A stretch of DNA of 64,000 nt from Mansonella perstans (lineage: Eukaryota; Nematoda; Chromadorea; Rhabditida; Onchocercidae), in the NCBI GenBank assembly GCA_037074765.1, contig JBAMDO010000122.1, positions 1 to 64,000 of the forward strand, written 5' to 3'. The position numbers were made by a program, and so were the translations under genes. The notes under the pieces were generated by a model. The model saw only the letters and a list, made by a program, of their open reading frames with translations. It ran no database searches and had not been told where the DNA came from. Shown one piece after another: positions 59,582 to 64,000 of the stretch (its first letter is position 1; every line of letters starts with the position of its first letter).

Positions 59582-61932
59582 TCAAACATTGGTTACTTGT
59601 CCATTAAAAAGACGTTCTAGGCTTTCCGGTGTATCGTTGTGCTTCAACACGTTTTTGGACCACAAGATCAATCGAAAAAGATTTTCTAGCTTCGGTGCGG
59701 ATGGTTTATGTAGAGCTTCAAGAATGGCACTATTTACATCGTTGGCAACCTGTGAATGATAAAATAAGGAACTGGAAAAATCAAAGCAATTTTAAGATAA
59801 TTTTATTTAGAATCAAATCGTTAATTACATCATTTTAAGGTTAAAGAAGAATTCCATGAAATTTCAGGTTAAAATTTATGATATAGACACTTTACTAAGA
59901 AAAGAAGACGGAAGAAATGAAAGAACTACTAAACGATGGCAAAGCAAGTCTAACATTAACTCATAAAAAAGAAAAAGTGACGAATCACTATAAAATAAAT
60001 GCTTCAGAAAAAAAAAACTAAATGACTAGAAGAATGAAACAACCTTATATTTTCTTGCCATTCTTGAAAACAATGATCACTGTGATACGAAATAAAAGAA
60101 TGATAAGGAAAAATGATAAACCATTTGACGATGACTCATTTCTAATAGATATGTATACGGCGAATCCTCAGGTTTCTCAAAAGCAATCATCGCAAAAGCT
60201 TTTTGCATTTCTTTTTCCATTTCAGGATGGGCGTCCACTTTTTCAACAATAGATTGCGTAAAAGTAACAGCTTCCTCCACCTACAAATCCCGCCTTGTTT
60301 ATAAATGTAGAATGAATCCAAAATTAACATCCTTCTACAAAATATTTTACTAATTATTGTTCACTTGTCTAACATAGCCAGTAAAAAGACTGATGTTAAC
60401 TATTAAGACACACGTTTAATCCACCTTCTACTTTACTTGCTGATCGTCTGATGATCAGCGCATCAGTTACTATGAACAAACAACATGCCTCCCAATTGAC
60501 ATACTAAGTTCAATTCATGACGATCAATAGAATCGAGATGAATAAAACGAATGTTTACATACAGTAAATGACATTAAATTCAAAAGCGGATGGAATAAGA
60601 CTAATGATAACTTCGTAATAAAATTTGTAAAATTGGTGTAATGCTATAGGAAGGAAATTCCAACAAAAAAACAAAAACTAATGCGGATTCTATAAAATCT
60701 GAATCAGTATAGTTCTGTTGCTGAATAAAATATTAGACCTCAATTCACAGTTTAGCAGACGTGACACTTGTTTTTTTTATTTTTTGGTATAGCATGAACG
60801 GAAACTAACAAAGAACGGAAACTCAGGAAAATAAAATCAATGAAAGCAAATAACTTGAACTGACCATCTTACTGCGAATAAGTTCAATGAGATGCTGCTG
60901 CAGCAAACGAAGATGAAGAACTGGATTGCGTTCCAGCAAATCAGGCACAACGCTCACAACTTTCTCGATTGCATTTTGTATCTAAATATTCAGATAAAAA
61001 TTCAGGAAAAAAATCATTATCAAAAGTCGCAAAAGTATTTCTCTACTATATTTTTGTTATTTTGATTTTCTTTATCGCCTCCAAATTCTGTAAGATGCCA
61101 ATCTTTCTGTTCTATAAATTTTTATGATAAATAATTAAAAACTTTAGCTTTAATTCGAAAAAATATTGCTGAAAGTCAAATAACGAAAGACTGAAAGCTG
61201 ATAATCGCTGAAATAATAATTATGACCTGTTGACAATACAAACCTTTCCTTCTACAATATCATCACGAATGCGCATTCGCTGATCCAGATTTTCAATTGC
61301 ATCTCTCGGGAATGGTATAGAAGCATCTTCACACAAATATTCTGCTGCCTCTCTGTATCCTTGAGAGATCAAGTAATCCAACACAAGGTATTTCATATAT
61401 TCTGGACTACAAAAACAGCAATTTATCAGAGCATTGTTACAAATTAACAAGTTCAGTAAAATTAAAATGATTTTACCCTGGCAGTGTCTCTCTTATGATA
61501 CTACTACCATGATGCTTAAATAGAAATCAATATACAAATTGCATAATTTCCAAAAAATATATTTCATCAAATGACTCTGTTGTAAATTGTCTCCTTGTTA
61601 TTAGAACTAAACTTTTCTTGAATTTCTCCAAAATTTTCAGTGTTATAAAGCTCAAAGCCTGTTACTGTTGCGTGTTGGAAAGTTTTGATATTCGTGGGAA
61701 ACAACTTCATTGAAGCTCATTATCTACTATTAAATCTTTATTAATAAAAAAAAAAAAACAAATCCGTAATAAATATCCGACAGTAAAGATTACGGAAATA
61801 CAAAGGAAAAAAAAAAACTAACGGTAATCCGTCTTTAATCATTCCTTGGAATCGACTATACCATCCAGCAACTTCATCTTTGTTATCTGGTGTTATGATG
61901 GCCGGCATTTCACTGTTTTCACTTTCTTCCAT
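59582..61932 (-). CDS. gid8: GID8-like subunit of the CTLH/GID E3 ubiquitin ligase
   Basis: Five exons (61823-61932, 61244-61406, 60865-60981, 60122-60280 and 59582-59749, stop TGA 59582-59584) close in phase to 238 residues, near the usual ~228. GID8/TWA1 is a scaffold that links the other subunits of the CTLH ligase. A LisH segment is visible at about residues 38-65 (MKYLVLDYLISQGYREAAEY), then a CTLH stretch with NLDQRMRIRDDIVEGK and VLHLRLLQQHLIELIR, then a CRA-like region with AFAMIAFEKPEDSPYTYLL. The N-terminal 25 residues are acidic and not conserved in my memory of the family. Acceptor atttttag ends 5 nt before the ATG, fitting SL trans-splicing. Intron phases and domain order make the call firm. 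Confidence 0.92.
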
Positions 61933-61937
61933 TTCTT

Positions 61938-61945
61938 CTAAAAAT
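61938..61945 (-). promoter_or_regulatory. Probable SL trans-splice acceptor of the GID8-like gene
   Basis: On the minus strand atttttag ends five bases before the ATG at 61932. No upstream coding exon is seen. The same close acceptor-to-ATG spacing occurs at the ALT and BPI-like genes. Confidence 0.5.
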
Positions 61946-62836
61946 TAATTTTAAAAGTGAAAATGCTTTGAAGGAACCGATGAATCGATCGATCCATGAT
62001 TAGCTATATTTTAAAAGCAATTTCTCATTATGTTCACTCGTCGACCTTACTCTCCTGCTTTCTTCTCCTTTCAATGATTTACAGTACATTGACATCAGTC
62101 AAATCTTACTTCAATACTTATATTTCCTGATTCACGTGACCTTAGTCATCATAAGCACATCGTTTAGCAGCAACACGTTATTTGGCACGTACAATTGAAG
62201 GCCCTTTTTAAATAGGATTCAGAAATTACAAAACGTTCTTCGAAAATGAGTATAAACTTTTAAAGTAAACCTGCCTACCTGCTACCTGCCCATCAATTGA
62301 TCAGAAAACAAAAATTAGAAACGAAATACTTATAACGTACGCAGAAACTTTCAACTTACGTGAAAGGATCATATCACAAATCATTTCACTCGACAATCAT
62401 TACGTAGTTTACCTTTCGCCACGTTAAGTCCCGCCCACTAAAATTGTTATTTCAAAGCTCTATTTTCAGGACGCGTTGCGATGTCATTTCGTTTCTTATT
62501 GATTAGAGAGATAAAGAAAGGTATGGAGACGTGAAATATACGCACACAAACACAAGCATACACGTACATTACACACATACACGGACGCATATAATTCAAA
62601 TATAAATTTACACGTACAGCGAGCGTATGCACGAACGCCGACGATGACAACGCAGGAAGTTTGAACGCATTGATGAGAAATATGAGAAGTGAAGGCGGTT
62701 TAGAGAAGCTGCGCAAATGCGCCAATAAATGTGGCATAAAAATGTGTGAATGAATGGCATTCATCCATTGCATCTTATTGTTGTCTTTCTCGAAGGCTAC
62801 TTTCGCTGCTTCATTCTCTTCGATAATTGCTGTGAA
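61946..62836. other. Upstream flank of the GID8-like gene
   Basis: Nothing is recognised. A 131-codon minus-strand frame at 62447-62842 crosses a CA/TA-rich stretch (about 62535-62590) and looks like chance. Confidence 0.4.
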
Positions 62837-63095
62837 GTACAAGGCCTTTGCAAATTTGACTCAAAATTACAGATAGGCCTTTGAAAATTTGGCTCAGAAG
62901 TACAGACAAGCCTTTGCAAATTTGGCTCAGAAGTATAGACAGGCCTTTGCAAATTTGGCTCAGAAGTACAGACAAGCCTTTGGAAATTTGGCTCAGAAGT
63001 ACAGGCCTTTGCAAATTTGGCTCAGAAGTATAGACAGGCCTTTGCAAATTTGGCTCAGAAGTACAGACAGGCCTTTGGAAATTTGGCTTAGAAGT
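62837..63095. repeat. 33-bp minisatellite, about eight units
   Basis: Units follow tacagacaggcctttgcaaa plus tttggctcagaag. The first is diverged, one is shortened by 4 bases, and the rest differ at a few positions. Because 33 is a multiple of three, frames on both strands stay open and spell an 11-residue period (AQKYRQAFANL on plus). There is no start context or splice context that argues for translation. Confidence 0.95.
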
Positions 63096-63870
63096 GTCAA
63101 TTTTTAGTATATTAGGCTGATATTTTGTAAGTCATACAGTGGATTACATGGGTTTATAGTGATTATATTGAGCACTTTTAAAGCTTAATTAAGATATATG
63201 CATCCAATGTCTACCTATTCCTAATTCTGAAAATTTGTCAACGGTTTTCATAGACTTTTAAATTGTCTTAAAGTCAGATCACTTTAAAGTCTTAAAGTCA
63301 GACCAAATGTGCTCCATTTTTCCCTTATTCTGAAATGAATGCGCTCAAAAACAAGAAAGAATTGAAAGTGGTATGCTTCATACCACTATGAGTGCTACTA
63401 TCATTCTTAGTACTTCACTTCATGATCCAAATCATGCTAGCATGGCTCATTTACCCTTATTTACCCTCATTTACCCTCATTTACCCGAGGTTTGCTCGAA
63501 AAAGATTTGGTGAAAGGTCGAAAGGGATTAAAGTCTTAAAATTAAAGTCCTTGGCATTTTTATCATCTTTTTTTTTTCCCTGACATTTTATCATTTTTAT
63601 TATCCTTGACATTTTTATCATCACTAAAATTAAAGTCCCTTGGCATTTTATCATCTCCAATATGATTAATTAAAAGTTAAACAAAAAGGAATGTCGAAGT
63701 CACTATTTGGAAAAGACAGAAGAATAGCATTGCATCTGCATTTTTAATTACAAGGTCATAAATTACGACGAACGTAACTTAATTTTTAGTTCATATATTT
63801 TGAAATAGAAGAAGAAAAAGCAAATCCTATAAATTAAATAAAACGATTGTCTCACGAAAGTAAGAATTTC
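63096..63870. other. Repeat-rich flank upstream of the HMG-like gene
   Basis: Short tandem repeats occur: two copies of ctttaaagtcttaaagtcaga (about 63265-63303), four to five copies of atttaccctc (about 63450-63487), and repeated ttggcattttatcatc (about 63550-63655). No exons are supported. Confidence 0.6.
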
Positions 63871-63877
63871 AAATCAA

Positions 63878-64000
63878 ATGATGAAGAAGAAGCGTTCTTC
63901 TAATGGTTTCATGTATTTTGCCGATGCTCGACGTTCTTTTTACGAGGCAGAAAATAAAGGTATACATCTAACGACCAAAAAACTAGTTGAACAAGCTACA
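63878..64000 (+). CDS. HMG-box-like protein, N-terminal fragment
   Basis: Two adjacent ATG codons (63878 and 63881) open a frame that runs off the window end, 41 codons in. The start is basic, MMKKKRSSNGFMYFADARR, followed by a helix-like EAENKGIHLTTKKLVEQAT. A basic run followed by N-x-F/Y-x-x-F-x-x-x-x-R is how HMG boxes begin, and the length to the second helix resembles the degenerate HMG box at the N-terminus of Maelstrom proteins. The Maelstrom idea rests on this short stretch only. There is no strong acceptor next to the ATG. Confidence 0.5.
   Translation, partial: MMKKKRSSNGFMYFADARRSFYEAENKGIHLTTKKLVEQAT

Noticed and set aside
62447..62842. 131-codon minus-strand frame
   Set aside because: No homology signal, passes through CA/TA-rich sequence and ends inside the minisatellite edge; judged chance.
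1..64000. tRNA, rRNA, SL RNA genes and CRISPR arrays
   Set aside because: None was recognised by eye. A covariance-model scan would be needed to exclude tRNAs; CRISPR arrays are not expected in a nematode.

Overview
The window looks like nuclear DNA of a filarial nematode (Onchocercidae). It is AT-rich. Genes are split by many small introns with nematode-type TTTTCAG/TTGCAG acceptors, and several start codons sit just behind such an acceptor, as in SL trans-spliced mRNAs. The left end carries the ALT (abundant larval transcript) family, known to me only from filariae. An unc-60-type ADF/cofilin locus with two isoform exon sets supports Nematoda. The genus is not resolved.

Layout. 1-9 kb: scrambled ALT cluster with one apparently intact gene (-), one frameshifted copy (+), one orphan first exon (-) and one decayed copy (-), inside a ~1 kb inverted repeat and several smaller duplications. 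9-15 kb: no recognisable gene. 15.1-17.1 kb: five-exon GNAT N-acetyltransferase (+). 17.7-18.1 kb: broken BEL/Pao-type gag (-). 18.3-24.7 kb: mostly empty, with a possible Cys-rich exon pair near 20.0-20.3 kb. 24.7-26.0 kb: AP-2 sigma adaptin (+), complete at 142 aa. 28.2-28.6 kb: unrecognised coding-like exons (-) interrupted by a stop. 29.9-30.4 kb: last two exons of an unrecognised gene (+). 32.8-35.9 kb: two membrane-protein genes (+) about 90 bp apart, perhaps an operon. 37.0-41.7 kb: 13-exon BPI/LBP/CETP-like lipid-binding protein (-), 644 aa. 45.1-46.4 kb: four-exon cyclophilin (+). 47.9-55.7 kb: unc-60-like locus (-), UNC-60A-type exons upstream of UNC-60B-type exons, sharing an ATG-only first exon. 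59.6-61.9 kb: GID8-like CTLH E3 ligase subunit (-). 62.8-63.1 kb: 33-bp minisatellite. 63.9 kb to the end: start of an HMG-box-like protein (+).

Most genes are unrelated housekeeping genes (endocytosis, actin turnover, ubiquitin ligase, prolyl isomerase). The parasite-specific part is the ALT cluster, and the BPI-like secreted protein may act at the worm-host lipid interface (inference). Exon coordinates were set by hand from splice signals, frame continuity and family similarity; phase closes exactly for the GNAT, AP-2 sigma, BPI-like, cyclophilin, unc-60 and GID8 models.
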